From Candidatus Woesearchaeota archaeon (GTDB lineage Archaea > Nanobdellota > Nanobdellia > Woesearchaeales > UBA10200), in assembly GCA_018302185.1 (NCBI GenBank), contig JAGVZX010000003.1, forward strand, positions 1-21,664: a stretch of 21,664 bases of DNA, written 5' to 3'. Position 1 is the stretch's first letter. Each line of letters begins with the position of its first letter. The position numbers and the translations under genes are program-made. This document shows, one piece after another, positions 1-6,961 of this stretch. The notes under the pieces were generated by a model. That model did no database searches, was not told where the DNA came from, and saw only the letters and a list, made by a program, of their open reading frames with translations.

Positions 1-133
1 TTTATTATCACAACTATTAACTACCTGTAGGGGAGGAAAAACTCCTCCATAATCTAAAGCAGTGTTCACCGGCAGTCGCCTTCGTATCGTATAATTTTAT
101 CACATAAGCTAAACAAATAACCAAAATCAACAC
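1..133. other. Non-coding stretch with hairpins before the MinD-like gene
   Basis: No reading frame of any length is open here on either strand. A GGAGG/CCTCC stem (32-36 with 44-48, loop AAAAACT) is visible, with a short GGC/GCC stem at 71-80. A TATA-like stretch, TATAATTTTA, lies at 90-99 and probably drives the MinD-like gene. The hairpin part could be the tail of a structured RNA or a terminator for a gene outside the window. I could not match it to RNase P, SRP or a tRNA. Confidence 0.4.
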
Positions 134-868
134 ATGAAAAAAACACTAGCTATAGTTTCGCTTGAAAAAGAGGTTGGCAAGTCAACGCTTGCGCTCAATC
201 TAGCTAATTCCCTAAACATAATAACCGAGCAGCCTACATTTCTGCTGGATTTAGATTTTCATAACGCAGGCCTTACTAAAATACTCGGATTGCAGGAGCT
301 GCCTGCAAGCATACACGATATAACTTTAAAAAATTTGCATCCAAGAGAGGCTGCATATAAGCATGCATCTGGATTTTATTTTGTCCCAAATTTCTGCATC
401 TCAAAAAACTTCAGCTCTTCACTGCTTGCAAAAAACATAAGCAAGCTTAAGCAGGAAAACAGCTTAGCGATCTTAGACTCTAATTCAGGCAAAGGCATGC
501 TTGGGTCATTGGAAGCAGGAGATGAATTTATTATTGTATCATCATTTTCAAAGCAGGCACTTGAACAGTCAATGCAGCTTGCTTCTATCATCGAAAGCAA
601 CAGCAAAACAGTTCTTGGGATAGTCTTTAACAAAACAAAAACAAACCTAGATGCCTCTTCCATCGAGAAGATAGAATTAGCTATTGGCAGAAAAGTTCTC
701 GCAGTCCTGCCTGAGCACAACTCCCTACATGCTGCAAATCTAAAAAATCATCCAATGACTTATCTTTATCCAAGCATTAAACCGACATTATTATTCAAAA
801 CTCTTTCCCAAACATTATTAAACCACTCAGACTTAAATCAGCCTATACAAAACAAGATTCTTGCATAA
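134..868 (+). CDS. MinD/ParA-like P-loop ATPase with atypical deviant Walker A
   Basis: A 244-residue SIMIBI-class ATPase related to MinD/ParA, a family that positions cell-division or surface machinery at the membrane. The P-loop is EKEVGKST at residues 11-18, where the family normally has KGGVGKTT. The second family motif, LDLDFHNAGLTKILG (about residues 38-52), matches the MinD DxDxxxxxLxxxLG stretch. The Walker B/switch II position reads LAILDSNSGKG instead of the common IDTPPG. A late GIVFNKT corresponds to the VVNR base-recognition strand. The gene ends just before the membrane-protein gene at 870, so the two are probably co-transcribed. Because the signature lysine and switch II are altered, it may be an unusual or regulatory member. 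Family is confident; partner is unknown. Confidence 0.8.
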   Translation: MKKTLAIVSLEKEVGKSTLALNLANSLNIITEQPTFLLDLDFHNAGLTKILGLQELPASIHDITLKNLHPREAAYKHASGFYFVPNFCISKNFSSSLLAKNISKLKQENSLAILDSNSGKGMLGSLEAGDEFIIVSSFSKQALEQSMQLASIIESNSKTVLGIVFNKTKTNLDASSIEKIELAIGRKVLAVLPEHNSLHAANLKNHPMTYLYPSIKPTLLFKTLSQTLLNHSDLNQPIQNKILA

Positions 869-869
869 C

Positions 870-1400
870 ATGGAAGAAAAAAAGAAACAAGAGCTGATAG
901 AAAAGCTCAGAGCAAAAAATTGGCCTGAAAAAGATATCCAGAAGACCGTCCGTATAATGGAATCCAGAGAGTATGTTGATAAATCAAATTCAAATGTCAG
1001 CTCTTCCAGGATATTATACTGGACAGCATTGCTTGTCTTGATGGTCTGCAATCTTCTTATAACTGTATTCTTAGTCCCATTCTTGCTCGTCCTAGGGGGA
1101 ACATTGATATATATTATAATTGCAGTAATTGGTTTCGTATTCGGCTTATTTTTTAATCTTTTACTTAGAGATATCGAGAACTTAGAAGCCCATCACCATC
1201 TATTTGCAACAATATTCATCCCATTACTCTCTCTTCTTAACATTGCATTGATGACAACTGCTTCAGCTAGGATAGCAGAAATAATCAATGTCAGTTTTAA
1301 GTTAAATCCTGCAATCATGAGTGTGTTCTATGTATCTGCATTCATGCTGCCATACCTTTACGGAATGTTCAAGTATGAGCTTAGTAAGTTTAAATATTAG
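870..1400 (+). CDS. Four-helix membrane protein of unknown function
   Basis: A 176-residue protein. The first 45 residues are highly charged and probably a cytoplasmic helix with coiled-coil tendency (MEEKKKQELIEKLRAKNWP). Four hydrophobic segments follow, roughly at residues 48-70, 72-97, 110-130 and 145-165. A conserved-looking HHH cluster sits between helices 2 and 3. I chose the ATG at 870, one base after the stop of the upstream ATPase; a TTG at 861 in the same frame would add three residues and overlap it. The tight spacing implies one operon with the MinD-like ATPase, so it could be its membrane partner, but that is inference. I do not recognise the family. Confidence 0.7.
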   Translation: MEEKKKQELIEKLRAKNWPEKDIQKTVRIMESREYVDKSNSNVSSSRILYWTALLVLMVCNLLITVFLVPFLLVLGGTLIYIIIAVIGFVFGLFFNLLLRDIENLEAHHHLFATIFIPLLSLLNIALMTTASARIAEIINVSFKLNPAIMSVFYVSAFMLPYLYGMFKYELSKFKY

Positions 1401-1415
1401 GATATTCCAAAGTTA

Positions 1416-1424
1416 TTTATATTA
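1416..1424 (+). promoter_or_regulatory. TATA box of the symporter gene
   Basis: TTTATATTA is centred about 24 bases before the ATG at 1444, the spacing of an archaeal leaderless promoter. It supports starting the protein at 1444 and not at upstream in-frame codons. Confidence 0.6.
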
Positions 1425-1443
1425 CAGTCAGATTAAGATTAAT

Positions 1444-2841
1444 ATGTCGGCAATAATTATTGGATTAATTGTATATCTTGTTATTACATTCTTAATAAGC
1501 CTTCTTGTTTCTTACAAAGTAAAAGGCTCTAGCAAAAACTTTCTTATTGCAGGCGGGACATTACCATTTCTCTTTGTAATTTTTGCACAAATAGAGCAAG
1601 CAATAGATGGAAATGCTACACTTGGCTTATTTAATCTGGCACGAGATTTCGGGTTTTGGAGCGCATTAGCTATTCCATTAGGATTAGGGATTTCATTAAT
1701 TTTAGCCGGACTACTTTTTGCTAAACCTTTAAGAGAGAAAAAGATATTAACAATCGGAGATTACTTCAGAGTTAAATTTGGAAAAGAAGTAGAGTATATA
1801 GCAGCAATCTTGATGATTCTTAGTTTTTCTATCCTATTGGCTGGGAATTTAGCAGCGGTTGGAAAGATTGTTGAAAATATATTTATTTTTATTTATACTT
1901 ATATCGGAGGGTTTATTTCTGATGTTGTTACAGATCCTATCCAGGTTATTACTTTTATTATAGGGGTAGTCGGAGCATTATTTTGGATTATCAAAGATTT
2001 TGGAATCAATGCCTTTGCAAGCGAAACAGCATATAGTCTTACTCAATTCACTTCTTCTTCAAGCGGCGCTGTGATAAACTGGGCAACAATACTTGCATTA
2101 GGGCTAGGAGATATCATTGCTGTCGATTTTATAGCACGTCTTTTAGCTGCTAAATCAACAAAAGATGCGCAAAAAGGTTGTTTGATAGGCGGTATAGGCA
2201 CAATAATAATAGGAGGGCTTTTTGCATTATTTGGGATAGGGACTCTTGTTTTAAGTGACGGAAGTTCAGAATTATTCGAAATTCTTAGAAATAATTTTCC
2301 AGTAGTCATCGTAATTTTGTTCCTTGGCGCGGTTATTACAGCATCATTTTCAACAGCAGATGGTGCTCTTTTAGGTCCAGCATCTCTTCTTGCTCGAAAT
2401 ATTTTTCACAAGAAAGCTAAAAAAATTAGAGGGTATGACCACCTTCTAAAATATACCAGATTTTTCATAATACTAATGGGGATATTTGGAGTCTTTATTG
2501 CATTAAAAATACCCCAACCAGGAATACTCTTAACATTAGCATTTGACGTTGTTCTTTGTTCATTATTCGCTTGTTTTGCACTTGGAACTTTTTGGTTAGC
2601 CAATAAAAGAGCAGCAATCTACTCAATAATAATTGGAGGTTCATTGAGATTGTTATTTTTTATATTCACACCTACTATTTTTGGTGTTCCAAACACCTTA
2701 CTCTACATAAAAAATAATATTTTTACAGAATCTTTTGATGGTTGGGCTACAATAATACCTTTTATAATCAGCTTATTTGTATATATCTTTATTACTCTAT
2801 TATTAAGAAATAAGAATCAATTAGCTTTGTCTAATACCTAA
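1444..2841 (+). CDS. Sodium:solute symporter (SSS) family transporter
   Basis: A 465-residue polytopic membrane protein with about 12-13 hydrophobic helices. The segment before helix 3 (ISLILAGLLFAKPLR, then ILTIGDYFRVKFGKEVEY) matches the hallmark of the SSS/PutP/PanF family, which couples Na+ entry to uptake of amino acids, vitamins or other solutes. The mid-protein FSTADGALLGPASLLARNIF matches the conserved stretch after helix 8 that helps form the sodium site. Length is a little below the family's usual 480-550. The substrate cannot be deduced. An open frame upstream (from 1321) overlaps the preceding gene in another frame and is not used. The 3' end overlaps the convergent acylphosphatase by 11 bases. 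Confidence 0.85.
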   Translation: MSAIIIGLIVYLVITFLISLLVSYKVKGSSKNFLIAGGTLPFLFVIFAQIEQAIDGNATLGLFNLARDFGFWSALAIPLGLGISLILAGLLFAKPLREKKILTIGDYFRVKFGKEVEYIAAILMILSFSILLAGNLAAVGKIVENIFIFIYTYIGGFISDVVTDPIQVITFIIGVVGALFWIIKDFGINAFASETAYSLTQFTSSSSGAVINWATILALGLGDIIAVDFIARLLAAKSTKDAQKGCLIGGIGTIIIGGLFALFGIGTLVLSDGSSELFEILRNNFPVVIVILFLGAVITASFSTADGALLGPASLLARNIFHKKAKKIRGYDHLLKYTRFFIILMGIFGVFIALKIPQPGILLTLAFDVVLCSLFACFALGTFWLANKRAAIYSIIIGGSLRLLFFIFTPTIFGVPNTLLYIKNNIFTESFDGWATIIPFIISLFVYIFITLLLRNKNQLALSNT

Positions 2842-3133
2842 TCACAAATCCTTTAAATTCTCCTTTATATTCTTCATCTTCAAGCACTATGTCATCAACT
2901 CTTGCTTCTTCAGGTCCTTTGCTGCAGTATGCAACAAAATCCTTAATCTGCTCTTTTGTACCTTCACCAACAGCTTCAACCTTATCATCATTTAAATTCC
3001 TAACCCATCCTTTAACACCAATCTTCTCTGCGTGCTTTTTAGTGTTTGCTCTAAAGAGAACACCTTGCACTCTTCCTGTGATTATCAGATGGGTTCTGCG
3101 CATTCCATTACTGCTTTCATTTATCTGCTTCAT
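2831..3133 (-). CDS. acyP: Acylphosphatase
   Basis: A 100-residue acylphosphatase (EC 3.6.1.7) that hydrolyses the carboxyl-phosphate bond of acyl phosphates. It has the signature GRVQGVLFR (residues 20-28) with the phosphate-binding loop and catalytic Arg28, then GWVRNL with catalytic Asn46. The usual length is 90-100. The start at 3133 is preferred because a TATA-like element lies about 27 bases upstream; Met11 is an alternative that would remove a ten-residue tail not typical of the family. It is transcribed towards the symporter gene, with stop codons overlapping by 11 bases, and shares its promoter zone with tRNA-His on the other strand. Confidence 0.92.
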   Translation of the reverse strand: MKQINESSNGMRRTHLIITGRVQGVLFRANTKKHAEKIGVKGWVRNLNDDKVEAVGEGTKEQIKDFVAYCSKGPEEARVDDIVLEDEEYKGEFKGFVIRY

Positions 3134-3153
3134 TTTAAACTTGATATTACCGA

Positions 3154-3166
3154 TAAATTTATAATA
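3154..3166. promoter_or_regulatory. Shared bidirectional TATA element (acylphosphatase / tRNA-His)
   Basis: The AT-only element TAAATTTATAATA reads as a TATA box on both strands. Its centre is about 27 bases before the acylphosphatase start on the minus strand and about 29 bases before the tRNA-His 5' end on the plus strand. Only 57 bases separate the two genes. Confidence 0.55.
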
Positions 3167-3190
3167 TTTTTCCTATAACAACAGATTTAT

Positions 3191-3265
3191 GGCGATAATA
3201 GTGTAACCTGGTTAGCATAGGAGACTGTGGATCTTCTGGTCCGAGTTCAAATCTCGGTTATCGCC
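3191..3265 (+). tRNA. tRNA-His(GTG)
   Basis: Cloverleaf read by eye. The acceptor GCGATAA (3192-3198) pairs with TTATCGC (3258-3264). The anticodon stem GGAGA/TCTTC encloses loop CTGTGGA with anticodon GTG at 3227-3229. The T arm is CCGAG-TTCAAAT-CTCGG (3241-3257). The extra 5' base that marks tRNA-His is encoded as G at 3191, opposite C73 at 3265. No 3' CCA is encoded, so it must be added by CCA-transferase. No intron is seen. Confidence 0.93.
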
Positions 3266-3290
3266 CTTATCGCCCTCTTATTTTCGCAAC

Positions 3291-3299
3291 CTTTATAAA
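3291..3299 (+). promoter_or_regulatory. TATA box before the ribosomal operon leader
   Basis: CTTTATAAA lies 140 bases before the rps13 start. Initiation about 25 bases downstream would give a leader of roughly 115-120 bases, or a separate small RNA (see 3320-3390). A weaker AT-rich site, AATAATTAAA (3404-3413), about 30 bases before rps13, could be a second, leaderless promoter. Confidence 0.55.
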
Positions 3300-3319
3300 C
3301 AAGCCATCACTTTCATAAC

Positions 3320-3390
3320 TTCTTTCCCGAGTCTAAGTGATTAGGCGAACAACAGGGTTTGGCTAAATACCAGATTCTATCGCTTTTTGA
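3320..3390 (+). ncRNA. Structured leader or small RNA upstream of rps13
   Basis: This non-coding sequence lies downstream of the TATA box at 3291. It contains a perfect-plus-wobble hairpin GTCTAA-GTGA-TTAGGC (3331-3346) with a GNRA-type tetraloop. The flanking CCC (3326-3328) and GGG (3354-3356) could extend it. A GGT...ACC pair follows at 3357-3372, then a T5 tract at 3384-3388. The arrangement of promoter, hairpins and T tract fits either a short RNA or an attenuating leader of the ribosomal operon. It matches no RNA family I can name. Confidence 0.35.
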
Positions 3391-3438
3391 CAGTTGGGAA
3401 ATGAATAATTAAACAACAAATCGTTTGTATCTAATAAA

Positions 3439-3915
3439 ATGGAACAACAGCCTCAAGAATACCAGCACTTTGTAAGAATAATGAACACTGACTTAGATGG
3501 TAAAAAATCCATCAAGCAGGGATTGACAAAGATACGCGGTATCAGCATAATGTATTCTAACATGGTCTGCCATTTTGCAAAAGTAGACAAGGCATCAAAA
3601 GTCGGTACATTAAAAGTAGATGAAATTGAGCGATTGAATGACGTTATCCAAAATCCTTCTAAATACAATGCACCAGAGTGGCTATTCAACAGGAGAAAAG
3701 ATCCAGAGACTGGAGAGAACAAGCATGTTGTATCTACAGACCTTAAGTTCAACAATGAGAATGACTTAAAATTGATGAAAAAGATCAAGAGCTACAAGGG
3801 AATTAGACATATGTTAGGCTTGCCTGTCCGTGGCCAGAATACAAGATCCAAGTTCAGAAAGAACAAAGGAAAAGTTATGGGAGTTAAGAGAAGCGCAGCT
3901 GCTAAAGCAAAGTAA
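3439..3915 (+). CDS. rps13: Small ribosomal subunit protein uS13
   Basis: A 158-residue uS13, a head protein of the 30S subunit that contacts uS19, the P-site tRNA and 23S rRNA (bridge B1). It has the N-terminal helix-two-turn-helix region (FVRIMNTDLDGKKSIKQGL). Near the C-terminus is the diagnostic motif GLPVRGQNTR (about residues 127-136), followed by a lysine-rich tail. Length is in the archaeal range. It is the first gene of the conserved rps13-rps4-rps11-rpoD block and starts 20 bases before rps4. No Shine-Dalgarno site is visible before it. Confidence 0.97.
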   Translation: MEQQPQEYQHFVRIMNTDLDGKKSIKQGLTKIRGISIMYSNMVCHFAKVDKASKVGTLKVDEIERLNDVIQNPSKYNAPEWLFNRRKDPETGENKHVVSTDLKFNNENDLKLMKKIKSYKGIRHMLGLPVRGQNTRSKFRKNKGKVMGVKRSAAAKAK

Positions 3916-3935
3916 AACTAAAAACGTGATTCAAA

Positions 3936-4562
3936 ATGGGCGATCCAAGACGATTAAGAAAAAAGTATAGTGGGCCATTAAAGCTCTGGGATAAGGAAAG
4001 GATAGAGTTTGAGATAGAATTATTAAAGCAATATGGCCTTAAGAACAAGACAGAGATCTGGAAGATGGATTCTCTATTAAGAAAATTCAAGGCAGATGCA
4101 AAAAAACTGATCCGTGCATCAACTAAACAGGCAGAGATGGAAAGAGTTTATCTGATCAACAAGCTGCGTTCATTTGGTCTTGTTCCTGAAAATGCTAAGT
4201 TAGATAATATTCTAGGTATTGGTCTTCAAGATGTATTGAACAGAAGGTTGCAAACTTTAGTCTACAAAAGCGGTTTGGCAAGATCAGTCGATCAGGCAAG
4301 ACAGCTTATCACTCATGAGCATATTAAAGTTGGCGACAGGATAATTACTTTCCCTTCATATATTGTCAGCATTTCTGAAGAGCCGCAGATCAGCTTTAGC
4401 ACAAATTCTTCGCTCTCATCTCAAGATCATATGTTAAGGCAATCTCTTATATTGCCTGCTAAGAAAAGGCAGATAACATACATCAGATCAAAACACAGAT
4501 ATGGCAAATTCCATACAAAACAAGAGAAAGGAATTACCAGAGAAAGAATAAGGGGTAAATGA
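3936..4562 (+). CDS. rps4: Small ribosomal subunit protein uS4
   Basis: A 208-residue uS4 in the archaeal/eukaryotic S9e-like form. It binds 16S rRNA early in 30S assembly. It opens with MGDPRRLRKKYSGPLKLWDKE, typical of archaeal uS4. The S4 RNA-binding domain spans about residues 97-155 (VLNRRLQTLVYKSGLARS... then ITHEHIKVGDR). The 30-residue tail (about residues 178-208) is rich in Lys and Arg. Its stop TGA overlaps the ATG at 4559 of rps11 as ATGA, so the pair is translationally coupled. Confidence 0.97.
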   Translation: MGDPRRLRKKYSGPLKLWDKERIEFEIELLKQYGLKNKTEIWKMDSLLRKFKADAKKLIRASTKQAEMERVYLINKLRSFGLVPENAKLDNILGIGLQDVLNRRLQTLVYKSGLARSVDQARQLITHEHIKVGDRIITFPSYIVSISEEPQISFSTNSSLSSQDHMLRQSLILPAKKRQITYIRSKHRYGKFHTKQEKGITRERIRGK

Positions 4563-5065
4563 TCATCATGGCAGAACCTCAAGCACCAACAACACAAGCA
4601 CAATCAGCACCTCAACCTGAAGCTAAACCTCAGCAGCAAGAGCAAGATTCTGCTCCAAGACCAAGAGATAGATTTGGGCCTATGAGATGGGGGATTGCGC
4701 ATATCTACAGCTCTTACAATAATACGATAATCCATATAACAGATATTACTGGCACAGAATCTATTGCAAGAAGCTCAGGCGGCCAGGTAGTTAAGGCAGA
4801 TAGGATGGAAAGCTCTCCGACTGCTGCAATGATGGCAAGTAAAAAGGTTGCAGAAATCGCATTAGAAAAAGGAATAAATGCAATCCATGTAAAAATTCGT
4901 GCACCGGGCGGCCACAATGGTCCAAATAATCCAGGACCAGGAGCACAGGCAGCTGTAAGAGCATTGTCAAGGATGGGTCTTAGGATAGGTATAATTGAAG
5001 ACGTCACTGCTGTCCCTCATGACACCTGCAGAAAGAAAGGTGGAAAGCGTGGAAGAAGAGTATAA
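4559..5065 (+). CDS. rps11: Small ribosomal subunit protein uS11 with Pro/Gln-rich N-terminal tail
   Basis: A 168-residue uS11, a platform protein of the 30S subunit near the E site. The core begins at RWGIAHIYSSYNNTIIHITD and has the conserved GGQVVKADR, IHVKIRAPGGH, the proline/glycine-rich loop and the C-terminal tail PHDTCRKKGGKRGRRV. The first 40 residues are an unusual low-complexity tail of Pro, Gln, Ala and Glu. This makes the protein about 30 residues longer than the archaeal norm. The start is either the ATG at 4559, overlapping the rps4 stop, or the ATG at 4568; the difference is three residues. Confidence 0.96.
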   Translation: MIIMAEPQAPTTQAQSAPQPEAKPQQQEQDSAPRPRDRFGPMRWGIAHIYSSYNNTIIHITDITGTESIARSSGGQVVKADRMESSPTAAMMASKKVAEIALEKGINAIHVKIRAPGGHNGPNNPGPGAQAAVRALSRMGLRIGIIEDVTAVPHDTCRKKGGKRGRRV

Positions 5066-5148
5066 ATCATATTAAAACTAATCATTATATTTCAATTATT
5101 TTGTATCAATAATAACTGAAAACCTAAATCATTATGATCATTTAATTC

Positions 5149-5153
5149 GGAGG
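5149..5153 (+). promoter_or_regulatory. Shine-Dalgarno site of rpoD
   Basis: GGAGG ends six bases before the ATG at 5160. It fixes the start and shows that rpoD has a leader. A TATA-like ATTATATTT at 5084-5092 in the 94-base gap after rps11 could start a separate rpoD transcript. Confidence 0.65.
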
Positions 5154-5159
5154 CGCAAA

Positions 5160-5957
5160 ATGGAGCTAAAACTTTTACATAAGAGTAAGGATGGCTTAAA
5201 AACAACATTTGGGATCAAAAATCTCGATGTTTCCTATATTAACTCACTAAGAAGAATTATGATGTCTGAAGTTCCTACTCTCGCAATTGAAGAGGTCGAA
5301 TTTAGAAAAAACACAAGTTTGCTTTATGATGAAACCATGGCGCACCGTCTTGGCCTGGTTGTCTTATCATCTGACTTAAAATCATACACATTGCCAGCAG
5401 AATGTACCTGCAAAGGAGAAGGCTGCGCAAAATGCCAGTTAAAATTAACTTTGACATCTGCTAAAAGCGGAGATGTTGTCAAGGCTTCAAGCATGAAATC
5501 AGAAGATCCAAAAGTTATTCCTGTTCATGGAGATACTATCATCGTAAAATTATCAAAAGGTCAGGAGCTTGAACTGGAAGCTACTGCTATCTTAGGCAAA
5601 GGCAAAGACCATATCAAATGGAGCCCAGGCTTAGTTTATTATAATTATAAGCCAAAAATTACAGTTAACAACGACACAAAAGATTTTGATCAATTTAAAG
5701 CAAAATTTCCTCCGCAAATATTTGACAAATCTGGCAAGATTGACAAGAACCTTATACTTGACAATGACTTAGTCGATGCATGCAAAGATGTCAACCCTAA
5801 TATTGTTAAGATAGAATATGAAGAAAATTCATACATCTTCACAGTCGAAGCATTTGGTCAGCTGACTACTAAAGAGATGGTCAAAGAGGCATGCAGCATC
5901 CTTCAGCAGAAATCTGATGTTTTTGTTGAAAAGCTCAAAGACCTCAAGCTTGATTAG
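5160..5957 (+). CDS. rpoD: DNA-directed RNA polymerase subunit D (Rpb3/alpha-like)
   Basis: A 265-residue subunit D that dimerises with subunit L and nucleates polymerase assembly. The N-terminal dimerisation domain holds YINSLRRIMMSEVPTLAIEEV and MAHRLGLVVL. A CxCx4CxxC knuckle at Cys82, Cys84, Cys89 and Cys92 corresponds to the zinc site of eukaryotic Rpb3. The cysteine-rich Fe-S insert (domain 3) of some archaeal D subunits is not seen: the region around residues 170-220 has one cysteine. The conserved IKWSPGLVYYNYKP is present. The gene sits in its usual place between rps11 and tRNA-Leu. Confidence 0.96.
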   Translation: MELKLLHKSKDGLKTTFGIKNLDVSYINSLRRIMMSEVPTLAIEEVEFRKNTSLLYDETMAHRLGLVVLSSDLKSYTLPAECTCKGEGCAKCQLKLTLTSAKSGDVVKASSMKSEDPKVIPVHGDTIIVKLSKGQELELEATAILGKGKDHIKWSPGLVYYNYKPKITVNNDTKDFDQFKAKFPPQIFDKSGKIDKNLILDNDLVDACKDVNPNIVKIEYEENSYIFTVEAFGQLTTKEMVKEACSILQQKSDVFVEKLKDLKLD

Positions 5958-5972
5958 CATTCCTGATTATAT

Positions 5973-6081
5973 GCGGGGATGGCAGAGCCTGGTCAAATGC
6001 GCTACCTTGAGGCAGCCAAATCATTGGCAGCAAACTGGTAGTCCCTTAGTGGGTGCGCGTGTTCAAATCATGCTCCCCGCA
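5973..6081 (+). tRNA. tRNA-Leu(GAG) with a ~23-base intron
   Basis: The acceptor GCGGGGA (5973-5979) pairs with TCCCCGC (6074-6080), with A73 at 6081. The anticodon stem CTACC (6002-6006) pairs with GGTAG (6037-6041). Between them are 30 bases where a mature loop has seven, so an intron of about 23 bases interrupts the loop after the anticodon GAG (6009-6011). The intron can fold as GCCAA-ATCA-TTGGC, with TTG/CAA pairing across the exon, which resembles a bulge-helix-bulge. The long variable arm CCC-TTAGT-GGG and T arm GCGTG-TTCAAAT-CATGC fit leucine. It starts 15 bases after rpoD, a position also seen in other archaea, so it is probably cut from the operon transcript. Confidence 0.93.
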
Positions 6082-6154
6082 TTCATCATTTCAAAGAAAA
6101 ACTAATAACAAAACTAACTAACAACAATCCTAAAAAATCACGATCTAAAACAAA

Positions 6155-6514
6155 ATGGCAATAAATACCAAAACCAACGAGCATTTGCTGAAACTTATAG
6201 CAGATTTAAAGAAAAAATCCTATGATGAAAAAGTAAATACTTGGAGCGCTGTAGCAGAAGATCTTAGCAGCCCTACCAGGAAAAGCAGGATTGTTAACTT
6301 ATACAAGCTCTCTTTATATGTCAATGATAATGAAACAGCATTAGTTCCTGGCAAGGTTCTTGGCTCAGGAGAGATGACTAAAAAGATGACCGTTGCAGCA
6401 TATTCATTTTCAAAGCAGGCTCTTGATAAGATAAACAAGGCAGGCAAAGCAATCACTATCCAGGAGCTTATGGCAAAAAATCCAAAAGCAGAAAAAGTCA
6501 GGATAATTGGATAA
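6155..6514 (+). CDS. rpl18e: Large ribosomal subunit protein eL18
   Basis: A 119-residue eL18 (L18e family, related to uL15), present in archaea and eukaryotes only. Family features are the N-terminal TNEHLLKLIADLKKKSYDEK, the basic SSPTRKSRIVNLYKLS stretch and VLGSGEMTKKMTVAAYSFSKQA. The C-terminal KAEKVRIIG closes the domain. Length is normal for archaea. It follows tRNA-Leu after a 73-base AT-rich spacer without a clear Shine-Dalgarno site, and precedes rpl13 by 15 bases. Confidence 0.96.
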   Translation: MAINTKTNEHLLKLIADLKKKSYDEKVNTWSAVAEDLSSPTRKSRIVNLYKLSLYVNDNETALVPGKVLGSGEMTKKMTVAAYSFSKQALDKINKAGKAITIQELMAKNPKAEKVRIIG

Positions 6515-6529
6515 AAAAACAAAACCATA

Positions 6530-6961
6530 ATGAGTGAAACTATGATAATCGACGCATCAAATCTTTTGTTGGGAAGGATGGCAACAGTTGTTGCTAAGAA
6601 AGCATTATTAGGAGAGAAGATAGATATTGTCAATTGCGAAAATGCTTTAATAAGCGGAAAACGCAACATGATACTTGCTCATTACAGGCATAAGAAAGAG
6701 CGTGGTACATACAAGCACGGCCCATTCTTTTATTCGATGCCAGATAAATTTGTAAGACGAACCATCAGAGGCATGTTGCCTTACAGGACAAAAAGAGGAT
6801 TAGATGCATACAAAAGAATAATGTGTTATATTGGTGTACCTACAGACTTTAAGAGCACAAGCATCGAGACAATTCAGGTAGCAGATGCAGAAAAACTACC
6901 TATCCTCCATACCATAAGTGTCGGAGAAGTATGCAACCAATTAGGGAGAAGCTTAAAATGA
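6530..6961 (+). CDS. rpl13: Large ribosomal subunit protein uL13
   Basis: A 143-residue uL13, an early-binding 50S protein. Typical features are IIDASNLLLGRMATVVAKKAL, DIVNCENALISG, the basic YRHKKERGTYKHGP loop and RRTIRGMLPYRTKRGLDAYKRI. Length is in the archaeal range. Its stop TGA (6959-6961) overlaps the ATG of rps9 (6958-6960) as ATGA, so the two are translationally coupled, as in other archaeal L13-S9 pairs. Confidence 0.97.
   Translation: MSETMIIDASNLLLGRMATVVAKKALLGEKIDIVNCENALISGKRNMILAHYRHKKERGTYKHGPFFYSMPDKFVRRTIRGMLPYRTKRGLDAYKRIMCYIGVPTDFKSTSIETIQVADAEKLPILHTISVGEVCNQLGRSLK

Noticed and set aside
1321..1443. Longer N-terminus for the symporter
   Set aside because: The added residues overlap the upstream gene and precede the TATA box, and the SSS N-terminus begins naturally at 1444.
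4714..5007. Minus-strand open frame inside rps11
   Set aside because: Antisense to a highly conserved ribosomal gene; its composition is explained by codon mirror effects.
5917..6105. Open frame across the end of rpoD and tRNA-Leu
   Set aside because: It runs through a well-folded tRNA and has no protein-like features.
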